Source: CAYQZD01 sp964421875 (GTDB lineage: Bacteria > Electryoneota > Tariuqbacteria > Tariuqbacterales > Tariuqbacteraceae). From it: a stretch of 23,054 nucleotides of DNA. Shown here piece after piece: positions 8,324 through 14,160 of the stretch (positions are counted from its first letter, which is position 1; the number at the start of each line of letters is the position of its first letter). The stretch lies in assembly GCA_964421875.1 (NCBI GenBank), contig CAYQZD010000059.1, positions 1 to 23,054 on the forward strand. The letters are read 5' to 3'. Position numbers and translations under genes: made by a program. The notes beneath the pieces are model-generated. The model had not been told where the DNA came from. It searched no databases and saw nothing but the letters and a program-made list of their open reading frames with translations.

Positions 8324-8492
8324 CGGGAGCCGTTAAAATCATCATTCGATGGATTTTCTTCGCGAATTATTGCACACCGAATACTGAAAATAATGGCTCG
8401 CGAAGAAGCGCCAAGGGTATTTTCAAAGCTGACAAAAAAGAGTCGAAATTTACGGTGGAACAAAAGCCGGGACCTTCGGGTTCCGGCTTTTT
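8324..8492 (+). ncRNA. Candidate structured small RNA ending in a terminator
   Basis: Between two strong terminators lie ordered hairpins. Stem one is AAAATC-ATC with GAT-(G)-GATTTT (8335-8357) and a 4-base loop. Stem two is TTCTTCGCGAATTATT (8356-8371) with AATAAT (8389-8394), a GGC bulge and TCGCGAAGAA (8398-8407), 16 bp in all. The region ends in a UUCG-loop terminator (8462-8492). The two stems share two bases at 8356-8357, so one base pair must yield. I match it to no known RNA family, and the promoter is not obvious. A decayed palindromic element is the main alternative. Confidence 0.4.
8462..8492 (+). terminator. Intrinsic terminator with UUCG tetraloop
   Basis: AAAAGCCGGGACC, TTCG, GGTTCCGGCTTTT gives a 13-bp stem with one G-T pair and a C(UUCG)G loop, ending in TTTTT. 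This is one of the clearest terminators in the window. It is nearly symmetric, so it could also act on minus-strand transcripts. Confidence 0.88.
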
Positions 8493-8834
8493 ATATTTCG
8501 ATTATGGGGGGTATTCGGAAGACGATAATACGGGGGGATGAAGCTGCCGTATATCATTTATATAGGTTCCTCGCTATTTTGTATGGTTAAATCATTGCGG
8601 ATGGTCTCTACCATTATTTTTCTGAACCGCTGATGAAGAAATGATTTACGCTGATTACGCTGAAATTCAGCACGATATCAAAGCCCATACATTGTTTCGA
8701 CGACGATGTGATTGTCTTTATCATCCAAGTCAGCATTATAATTGGCGTTGATTAGTTTCTGATTAATCTAAATTACCCGCATGATTCAGCGAAGAACCTT
8801 AATATAGTGATTCTAAAAAGATTTACCTTTGATA

Positions 8835-8912
8835 TGTCACTCCTGCGGAAGCAGGAGTCCAGTAAACCATATTAATACAATAAGATGGATTCCGGCTTTC
8901 GCGGGAATGACA
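8835..8912 (+). repeat. Palindromic repeat family A, copy 3
   Basis: TGTCA to TGACA element. Hairpin one is ACTCCTGC-GGAA-GCAGGAGT and hairpin two is ATTCCGGC-TTTC-GCGGGAAT with one mismatch. The left flank (GATTCTAAAAAG from about 8808) matches that of copy 1. Confidence 0.8.
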
Positions 8913-8922
8913 TCCTTTTTCC

Positions 8923-8943
8923 GTCATTCTTTTCAAGAATGAC
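8923..8943. repeat. Perfect short palindrome
   Basis: GTCATTCTT, loop TTC, AAGAATGAC: a 9-bp stem made of the same GTCATTC word as the family A ends. It directly follows copy 3. Confidence 0.6.
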
Positions 8944-8978
8944 TATATAATCGGATTTCGGTTGAGCGGGAATGAGGG

Positions 8979-9002
8979 GTGGTGGATTGAAACCCACCCT
9001 AC
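8979..9002. repeat. GTGGGTT-type palindrome, copy 1
   Basis: GGTGGATTGAAACCCACCCTAC, an 8-bp stem with one mismatch. A perfect copy lies at 17471-17491. Confidence 0.6.
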
Positions 9003-9090
9003 GGTTTTGATGGTTGGTGATTAGGGGCTGGGCGCTGGGGACTGGAGGAAAGAATTCACTGGGTATTATGGATATGATGGCAGTTTACAG

Positions 9091-9143
9091 GGCGGGTCAT
9101 TCAGATTCGCCGGTTAACGCCGTCGGGTGCGGGGACCCGGCGG
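9091..9143. repeat. Two adjacent GC palindromes
   Basis: GGCGGGTC-ATTCA-GATTCGCC (9091-9111) is the inverted-orientation sister of the palindrome at 14099-14119. CGTCGGGT-GCGGGG-ACCCGGCG (about 9121-9142) is the sister of 5845-5870, with the same loop and one G-T pair. Confidence 0.6.
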
Positions 9144-9204
9144 GCACATTTAGTGTGGGAATTCAACGCGGGCAAGTTAATAGAACGTGAAATCGCATAT
9201 AAGT

Positions 9205-9268
9205 GCTTGGTATTTGGTGTTTGGTGATTAGTAAAAATCACGGCGAATTAAGCGGATTAAGCAGATTG
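9205..9268. repeat. Heptad tract and GATTAAGC-type repeat, copy 2
   Basis: GGTATTT, GGTGTTT, GGTGATT (about 9210-9230) is a short heptad tract. It is followed by AATCACGGCGAATTAAGC and GGATTAAGCAGATT (9236-9268), a variant of the repeat at 7337-7373. Confidence 0.5.
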
Positions 9269-9312
9269 ATTGCATCTATTAGTAGTGATTCCTATTTTAC
9301 TATACCATAATA

Positions 9313-10473
9313 TTAGTCTTTCAAACCAATCCAGTATATATCCTTATCGGGGCGCTCCTGTTTCGACATATCATCGAAGAGGCGGTTCAGGGTATCCTCG
9401 GTAATATCCCTGCCACCCAGCCCGCCGATGAAGGGGAAGAGGGGGGGGCGCTCACTTTCTTTCAGATTGTAAAGGGCGGACTTAATCTCCTGCGCGAAGA
9501 TGCCTCCGTAACCCGGGCTAATGTTGCGGTCGAATACCGCCACCTTGCGCCTTCCGGCGAGCAAGGTTCTGAAGAGGCTGACGGGAAAGGGTCGGAAGAG
9601 GCGTATCTTCAGGAGTCCGACTTTCTCACCATTATCTCTTCTCCGGTCGATAACCACGCGCGCGGTGGAGACTGAACTCCCCGCCATCACCAGCACTTCT
9701 TCGGCGTCATCAAGGCGGTAGCTATCGAGTAAGCCGTAGGAACGTCCGAACCGCCCGCCAAATTCACTATCCACGGTTTCAACCTGAGCGATGGCTTCAT
9801 CGAAGGCTTTTTGCTGGTTGTAGCGGAACTCCTGGTATAGCTCTTGATTAGCGGCGCAGCCGAAGGAGCGGGGATTATCGGGGTCGAGTTTCCACTGGTT
9901 TTCCCATTGGGGCAGGAAGGCGTCCACTGAGTCCTGGGGGGGTATTTCCACCATTTCCATAGTATGGGAGAGGAAGAAGGCGTCGAGGACAATCATTGCG
10001 GGGAGCAGGACTTGCTCAGCGGCTTTGTATGCTTGAATCACGGTGTCCAGGACTTCCTGGGCTGATTCGCAGTAGAACTGGATCCATCCGGTGTCTCGTT
10101 GGGAGAGGCTGTCGTTCTGGTCGGTCCAGATGGTCCAGGGGGGCGCCATTGCTCGGTTGACGTTCACCATCACTACGGGTAGGCGTCCTCCTCCGGCCCA
10201 GTGCAGCATTTCGTGCATCAGGGCTAATCCCTGGGCTGAGGTTGCGGTGAAGGTTCGGGCTCCGGCGGATTGCGCTCCGATGCAGCCCGCCATCGCGGAA
10301 TGTTCCGATTCCACCTTGAGGAACTTCGCTTTCATTTCCCCCTGGTCGATGAAACCGGCGATTTCTTCGATGATGGTGGTTTGGGGGGTGATGGGGTAGG
10401 CGGAGATGACCTGGGCTCGAGCCAGTCTGACACCCCAGGCGGCGGCTTGGTTTCCGGTGAGGACTTTTTTCAT
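9313..10473 (-). CDS. porA: 2-oxoacid:ferredoxin oxidoreductase alpha subunit, PorA type
   Basis: 386 residues. The pyrimidine-binding domain has the signature AYPITPQTT (25-33), followed by the SEHSAM segment and the GARTFTATSAQG turn seen in pyruvate:ferredoxin oxidoreductase alpha chains. The C-terminal part (from about 240) is the domain-II Rossmann-like fold (VLVMAGSSVSTAR, then VGLLKIRLFRPFP). The length matches four-subunit PorA. By itself the subunit has no TPP pyrophosphate domain or clusters. A beta subunit is needed, yet none adjoins it: upstream is a membrane protein gene behind a terminator hairpin, and downstream is gene-free DNA. It may share the beta and gamma subunits encoded at 16.6-18.3 kb, or its partners lie elsewhere. 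No clear Shine-Dalgarno. The exact 2-oxoacid is not determined. Confidence 0.88.
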   Translation of the reverse strand: MKKVLTGNQAAAWGVRLARAQVISAYPITPQTTIIEEIAGFIDQGEMKAKFLKVESEHSAMAGCIGAQSAGARTFTATSAQGLALMHEMLHWAGGGRLPVVMVNVNRAMAPPWTIWTDQNDSLSQRDTGWIQFYCESAQEVLDTVIQAYKAAEQVLLPAMIVLDAFFLSHTMEMVEIPPQDSVDAFLPQWENQWKLDPDNPRSFGCAANQELYQEFRYNQQKAFDEAIAQVETVDSEFGGRFGRSYGLLDSYRLDDAEEVLVMAGSSVSTARVVIDRRRDNGEKVGLLKIRLFRPFPVSLFRTLLAGRRKVAVFDRNISPGYGGIFAQEIKSALYNLKESERPPLFPFIGGLGGRDITEDTLNRLFDDMSKQERPDKDIYWIGLKD

Positions 10474-10524
10474 AATGTTATGGTAATTACTTGTCTGTTA
10501 GAGAAATATTGTCAATGCAGGTGT

Positions 10525-10553
10525 AAAAATGTCGGGATGGAGACCATCCCGAC
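10525..10553 (-). terminator. Intrinsic terminator before porA
   Basis: GTCGGGATGG, loop of three, CCATCCCGAC gives a perfect 10-bp stem (10531-10553). On the minus strand it is followed by ATTTTTAC. It lies after the small membrane protein gene and 52 bases before porA. It suggests porA is partly uncoupled from the genes upstream, unless this is merely a palindromic repeat. Confidence 0.65.
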
Positions 10554-10630
10554 TCCGTTGCATCAGGTTGAGAGTGTTGAATTATACGCCGCATCGGTCC
10601 GAGCTTTGGATAAAATACCCTCTACTGGAT

Positions 10631-11044
10631 TTAGGGTGATATTCTCGACCGGATGATATAATAAAATGCCGCCGGCGCAGCGAGGTCGATTAGCAGCACC
10701 AATGACCACAGCCTCCCTTTGAGGAGGTTGTAGTCCGCGAGCAGTTTTTCCCAGGGATGTCCCATTACATAGTGCCCGAATATAAACTCAAAGGCGACAG
10801 TTGCGGCGAACCAGCAGATTCCCAGGTAGATGAAGTTTCGGAGTTCCAGGGATGAACAGAAGGCGCGCACGAAGAGATATATGATGAGGAGCTGGAGCAC
10901 AATAAAGATGACGGTTCCCGCGGCGTGGCCCAGCTCTTCGCCGAATATAGGCTTTACCGCCTTTTCTCTGAATCCCGCCACGATAATGGCTATGAGGGCG
11001 AAGGCGAACCAGAGGAGGACGGCGTAAAGAATGAAACGTTTCAT
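10631..11044 (-). CDS. Small integral membrane protein, four predicted helices
   Basis: 137 residues that I do not recognise. Four hydrophobic segments are visible at about 5-25, 42-62, 69-90 and 110-133. Charged residues lie between them, and HYVMGHPWEKL (about 90-100) forms a loop. There are no cofactor motifs. It sits between the four-cluster ferredoxin gene and porA, with terminator-like hairpins on both sides, so a link to the redox genes is uncertain. It could be a membrane anchor for the complex, or unrelated. The ribosome binding site is weak. Confidence 0.65.
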   Translation of the reverse strand: MKRFILYAVLLWFAFALIAIIVAGFREKAVKPIFGEELGHAAGTVIFIVLQLLIIYLFVRAFCSSLELRNFIYLGICWFAATVAFEFIFGHYVMGHPWEKLLADYNLLKGRLWSLVLLIDLAAPAAFYYIIRSRISP

Positions 11045-11074
11045 GGAGTGCTTTTCCCCAATACTTCAATTGAA

Positions 11075-11103
11075 AAAGGCGGTGTGAAAAACTCACCGCC
11101 TTT
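11075..11103 (-). terminator. Possible intrinsic terminator after the HycB-like gene
   Basis: AAAGGCGGTG (11075-11084) pairs with CACCGCCTTT (11094-11103). On the minus strand the stem runs into TTTTTC. It lies eight bases past the ferredoxin stop and before the membrane protein gene. Confidence 0.6.
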
Positions 11104-11111
11104 AAACAATT

Positions 11112-11606
11112 TTATTTTTGTTCCACCTTCGCCTGAATTTCCCAGGGGAGGGGCGGTAGTTTTTTCAAGTCCCGGGGGCTGGGTGGCGGTCCCGGTTCGA
11201 CGGCGTATTCCAGGGCTTTGGTGGGGCAGAACTTAGCGCACATCGGATCTCCGGCGCAGAGGTCGCATTTGAGGATATCCTGGTTTTCCGGGTCGATGGT
11301 GATGTTTCCGAAGGGGCAGGCTAGGGCGCACATTCCGCAGTGAACGCATTTTATGCTATCCCAGCAGATGGCGCCGGTGGCTTCATTCAGGTAGAGCGCT
11401 TCTACGGGGCAGGCTTTGAGGCAGGCTGCGTCGTCGCACTGGAGGCAGACTACCACCAAGCTGAGGTCGTCGGTGTAGGTGTAAGCCCTTATTCGGGGGA
11501 TGCCCGGTTTTCCCGGCTTTTTCAGATGGGAGAAGGAGCAGGCGAGTTCGCAGGATTTGCATCCGATACAGCGTGCGGGGCTAATTATCAGACGTTTATG
11601 CTTCAT
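11112..11606 (-). CDS. HycB-like polyferredoxin, four [4Fe-4S] clusters
   Basis: 164 residues. Sixteen cluster-ligand cysteines fall in four groups: C13/16/19/23, C54/57/62/66, C87/90/93/97 and C114/117/123/127. This is the pattern of HycB/DmsB/AorA-type electron-transfer subunits with cross-paired clusters. There is no signal peptide, so it is cytoplasmic. In known systems such subunits wire a catalytic subunit (formate dehydrogenase, aldehyde oxidoreductase, hydrogenase) to a redox partner, but no such catalytic gene is present here. It follows the NuoG-like gene by 42 bases and is probably co-transcribed, passing electrons between that module and a ferredoxin or PorA-type enzyme. A Pro-rich tail (138-164) is unusual. 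There is no clear Shine-Dalgarno. Confidence 0.85.
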   Translation of the reverse strand: MKHKRLIISPARCIGCKSCELACSFSHLKKPGKPGIPRIRAYTYTDDLSLVVVCLQCDDAACLKACPVEALYLNEATGAICWDSIKCVHCGMCALACPFGNITIDPENQDILKCDLCAGDPMCAKFCPTKALEYAVEPGPPPSPRDLKKLPPLPWEIQAKVEQK

Positions 11607-11648
11607 AGATATAGCCAGTAATTAACGGTTTCCTGTTGTGTCCCTCGG

Positions 11649-12410
11649 TTATTTCTTGAAGGTGATGCTTGCGAGCTTGTCCGCAGTGCGGCGGTTGTTG
11701 CATAGCGGGCAGTATTCGAAGTATGATTCGCCCAAGCCGGTTTTTTGGGCGAAATGTTTTAGTTCCTGGGGCGTTCCCAGCGGGGCGCCGCACTCTTTAC
11801 AATTGACGATTTGGAATTCGATGTCCCAGATTTTTCGGCGGTTGTCGCTCTCTTCGTATTCGATGGCTCCGGTGGGGCAGATTTTTGCGCAGGAAAGACA
11901 TCCGATGCAGGTGGAGAGATCCTCCTTCGCCAAAGGAACTTCAATCAGCTTGTGCACTCCGCGCCCGGTAGTGCTGACCGCTGCGGCTCCGATGACTTCG
12001 CATATGCGCATACACCGGCCGCAGAGGATACATTTGTCTGCGTCTTTGCGGGCAACAAAACTGGTTTCGGTGACGCCGTATTCGCGGGCCATTTCGCGGA
12101 TTTCTTTTGCTTCCGGGCAGCGCGCCATCAGGAGGTCGAGGATGACGGCTCGGGTTCGTCGCACTTTATCCGAGTTGGTGTTGACGATAAGTCCGTCCTG
12201 GACGGGGTAAAGGCAGCTTGTCACCAGCCGCGACCATCCTTCCCACTCCGGGCGGGTGATTTCCACCAAGCAGAGCCTGCAGGAGCCGAAAGGTTCGATG
12301 GCGGGATGGTCGCACATCGTGGGGATTTCGATTCCGTTGCGGCGCGCGACATGGAGGATGTATTCTCCTTTGTCCGCGGTGACTTTTTTTCCGTCTATGT
12401 TTAGGTTCAT
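11649..12410 (-). CDS. NuoG/HydA N-terminal-like Fe-S subunit with C-terminal zinc-ribbon-like motif
   Basis: 253 residues. Residues 1-75 are a plant-type [2Fe-2S] domain with C33, C44, C47 and C66. Residues 120-185 carry two [4Fe-4S] sites, C127/130/133/137 and C168/171/174/178. The His-Cys3 cluster motif normally between these domains in NuoG and HydA is replaced by a short ARCPEAKEI segment with one Cys. Residues 200-240 hold CKEC (204, 207) and CPLC (234, 237), a likely zinc ribbon or rubredoxin-like knuckle. There is no H-cluster or molybdopterin domain, so the protein is an electron-transfer subunit only. With the NuoE and NuoF homologues upstream it would complete an NAD(P)H-linked module. 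Heptad repeats run up to within eight bases of the ATG, and no Shine-Dalgarno is visible. Confidence 0.85.
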   Translation of the reverse strand: MNLNIDGKKVTADKGEYILHVARRNGIEIPTMCDHPAIEPFGSCRLCLVEITRPEWEGWSRLVTSCLYPVQDGLIVNTNSDKVRRTRAVILDLLMARCPEAKEIREMAREYGVTETSFVARKDADKCILCGRCMRICEVIGAAAVSTTGRGVHKLIEVPLAKEDLSTCIGCLSCAKICPTGAIEYEESDNRRKIWDIEFQIVNCKECGAPLGTPQELKHFAQKTGLGESYFEYCPLCNNRRTADKLASITFKK

Positions 12411-12895
12411 AATCTATGATTTTTGATTTGCGATTTGTGATTTTTGATTTGCGATTTGTGATTTGTGATATATGACTATCTTAGTGATTTGACATTCTAC
12501 TGGATAGCAATATTGCATCTCCCGCGACGAGCCGACAATTCAGCAATTGAAAATCTCCAGATAAAATATTACAAATTCATGTTCACAAAACCTGGGATAT
12601 TTTTCCTTGTTAAATATATTATTCTCCATCGTTTCAATACCCCAGAAGGAACTATTAGAAAATCCGCATAACATAAAATGCGGCTAATAAACATCCTTGT
12701 TATTATCATCTTAAAATATGGTTCATCTCCAAAGTAGTTGCAAAATATCTTGCTTTTCGGATTAACGCTCGTTGCTCTGATGATTAATTCTCAAAACGTT
12801 GTCACTCCCGCGAAAGCGGGAGTCCAGGAAAATCTCTTTTAAGAAAAAACTGGATTCCGGCTTTCGCTCGGAATGACAAGCGCGCTTCTTTTGGG
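12411..12895. other. Gene-free stretch inside the metabolic region
   Basis: It holds the heptad array (12418-12473), about 320 bases of AT-rich DNA without a convincing gene, and the family A element from 12800. A 68-codon plus-strand frame at 12465-12671 has no Shine-Dalgarno and no recognisable protein character. Confidence 0.55.
12418..12473. repeat. Heptad array, eight GATTTNN units
   Basis: The units are GATTTTT, GATTTGC, GATTTGT, GATTTTT, GATTTGC, GATTTGT, GATTTGT and GATATAT, with a 21-base super-period repeated twice. It directly precedes the NuoG-like gene on the minus strand. The array at 13746-13787 has the opposite orientation. Confidence 0.85.
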
Positions 12896-12944
12896 CTAAT
12901 GCCCCAGCTTTGATTTGTACTTGATACTTGCAACTAAAATGGAG
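12800..12944 (+). repeat. Palindromic repeat family A, copy 4 (long form)
   Basis: The core is 12800-12878: hairpin one is ACTCCCGC-GAAA-GCGGGAGT and hairpin two matches copy 1. The tail (12879-12944, ending AATGGAG) aligns with the tail of copy 1 base for base over most of its length. The last 17 or so codons of the adjoining remnant frame are read from this tail, so the element appears to have landed in or at the end of that gene. Confidence 0.8.
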
Positions 12945-13349
12945 AAGAGCCTAAAATGTATTGCCAGTATAATAAGTGTAATCTTTCTCTGTTCTTTTAG
13001 AGAATTGATAATTTTATCTTTGTCATCAACCGAATTAACCTTTTCCACTGAAAAACATAATCCAAAATTATGATGGATTTCTATGATATAATCAGCGCCA
13101 TATATATATTGCATGATTAACAAATTCTTTTTCAAGTTCGTTTATACCCTTTGTAATACAATTATTCAGGTTATATTTAACACAATACTCTTGGAAATAG
13201 AATTCAAGAGTTTTAGGACCACTATCTTGGAAGGCATTAGCACCAAGTGCATAACTTACCAATAAGCAAGAATTTTCTTTTTGGCGAAACTTTCCTCTAT
13301 CCAAATCCTCGGGCTTAACAAGATTAGAAATCGTTGCACCTCCATCGGC
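12896..13349 (-). pseudogene. Frameshifted remnant, unrecognised protein
   Basis: The upstream frame is open from 13349 to a TGA at 13092, with no ATG (a TTG at 13304 is the only likely start). The downstream frame is 13135-12896. The switch falls in an alternating TA run (about 13101-13109). Adding one TA unit joins the frames as HAIYIYGADYIIEIHHNFG. The joined protein has QKENSCLLVSYALG near its start and an IEIHHN segment later, a Gln/Cys...His order loosely like papain- or C39-type cysteine peptidases. That likeness is weak. The 3' end is read from a family A repeat, and the N-terminus is also missing. It is therefore most likely a decayed gene, though a slippage-switched gene is conceivable. 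Confidence 0.55.
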
Positions 13350-13355
13350 TTATTC

Positions 13356-13727
13356 TCAGTCTTTTGAGATTTTGCTTTTGCTCTGTTTCAATGTTTTTGA
13401 AGATGCTATAAGAATAGCACAAAGTTCATCCGCTTCATTAATAATTTCATCGAGTCTGTTGGGTTTTATCAAATCAGATTTCTTAATAATCTACAACCAA
13501 TAAAGGGTTTCACGAGCTTCCTTAACCGATATATTAACTTTATGAACGAAATCGGCTTTACTTTCAGCGCCCCTTGCTTCCTCATAGTTTGCGCCGATGG
13601 AAGTGCCCGACCTTATTAGCTGTTTTCCAATATGATTTGCAGAGTAATTTCCTTGCAGCGCTTCACATAGTCTCAGAATACGCACGGCAAATACCAGCAA
13701 TCTGTCCGCAAGTTCATCGCTTTTCAT
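13356..13727 (-). pseudogene. Four-helix-bundle protein (23S rRNA intervening-sequence family) with in-frame TAG
   Basis: It starts at 13727 with GGAGG five bases before the ATG. The first 78 codons encode a typical four-helix-bundle (TIGR02436/S23) protein, with LADRLLVFAVRILRLC, then IGKQLIRSGTSIGANYEEA, then KVNISVKEARETLYWL. A TAG at 13491-13493 follows. The same frame then continues for 44 codons (IIKKSDLIKPNRLDEIINEA and on, to a TGA at 13356) with the sequence and length expected for the last helix of the family. One base change (AAG or CAG to TAG) explains this. TAG is the normal stop of other genes here, so recoding is unlikely. The family is of unknown function. A heptad array precedes it. 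Confidence 0.75.
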
Positions 13728-13745
13728 TCACTCCTCCAAATCGAG

Positions 13746-13787
13746 AATCAAAAATCAACAATCAGAAATCAAAAATCAAGAATCATT
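13746..13787. repeat. Heptad array, six AATCANN units
   Basis: AATCA recurs at 13746, 13753, 13760, 13767, 13774 and 13781, an exact 7-base period. It lies just upstream of the four-helix-bundle gene and is inverted relative to the array at 12418-12473. Confidence 0.85.
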
Positions 13788-13838
13788 TTACTATGGTGTC
13801 ATTGCAGCACAATGCTCAGAAATAAAATAACTCTATGA

Positions 13839-14051
13839 TTATTGTCCTACTCTCCTAAAGACATAGAAGTGGTTTTGGTCTTTTACATAGGCTTGTATCA
13901 GTTCCCAGCCTTCTTCGCCCAGGCGGTTGAAGTATTCGCTTGCGTTGAAGCCTTTTTCCATCGATTTGATTTTGTCGTTCACCACCCAGATATTCATTTC
14001 TCCGCCGGGGGTGAATTTTCCCACGCAGGTGTGGTATTGGTATTTTGGCAT
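13839..14051 (-). CDS. Small DUF4177-like protein
   Basis: 70 residues. A strong GGAGGAAGG site precedes the ATG. The start MPKYQYHTCVGKF and the helix FNRLGEEGWELIQAYV, followed by FYVFRRVGQ, match the DUF4177 pattern: a beta strand, then a (L/A)NxLGxEGWELV motif, then a closing strand. The function of the family is unknown. It lies 109 bases after the NuoF-like gene on the same strand, separated by a palindromic repeat. It may ride on the same transcript, but I have no functional link. Confidence 0.75.
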   Translation of the reverse strand: MPKYQYHTCVGKFTPGGEMNIWVVNDKIKSMEKGFNASEYFNRLGEEGWELIQAYVKDQNHFYVFRRVGQ

Positions 14052-14098
14052 AATTCCTTCCTCCGCAGGTCAGCCAATTCAAATTCATATTGAATGTT

Positions 14099-14152
14099 GG
14101 CGGGTCTGAATGACCCGCCCTACAATACACTCCAGTCCCCAGTCCCCAGCCT
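14099..14152. repeat. GC palindrome and CCCCAGT tract
   Basis: GGCGGGTC-TGAAT-GACCCGCC (14099-14119) is a perfect 8-bp stem, followed by CTAC and by ACTCCAGTCCCCAGTCCCCA. The complement of the latter recurs at about 9025-9053. Both are dispersed repeats placed between the NuoF-like and DUF4177-like genes. Confidence 0.6.
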
Positions 14153-14160
14153 CTGTTATA

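Larger units (their letters stand above)
8088..9312. other. Gene-free stretch: hairpins, candidate RNA and repeats
   Basis: It holds competing GC hairpins (8156-8243), a terminator (8261-8323), a candidate structured RNA with its own terminator (8324-8492), a family A element (8835-8912), several GC palindromes (8923-9143) and two degenerate repeats (9205-9268). A 168-codon open frame from 8084 to 8590 runs through both terminators and lacks protein character, so I do not call it. Confidence 0.65.

Noticed and set aside
8084..8590. 168-codon plus-strand open frame after the response regulator
   Set aside because: It runs through two intrinsic terminators and several hairpins, starts with a Pro/Leu/Arg-rich low-complexity stretch and resembles no protein.
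12465..12671. 68-codon plus-strand open frame
   Set aside because: No Shine-Dalgarno, AT-rich random-looking sequence, starts inside the heptad array.
13491..13493. TAG as a recoded sense codon (alternative genetic code)
   Set aside because: TAG ends other intact genes here (the 883-residue protein and the DUF3078-type protein), so reassignment is not supported.
12418..13787. CRISPR array reading of the heptad tracts
   Set aside because: The units are 7 bases with no spacers and no cas genes are present. These are simple tandem repeats.
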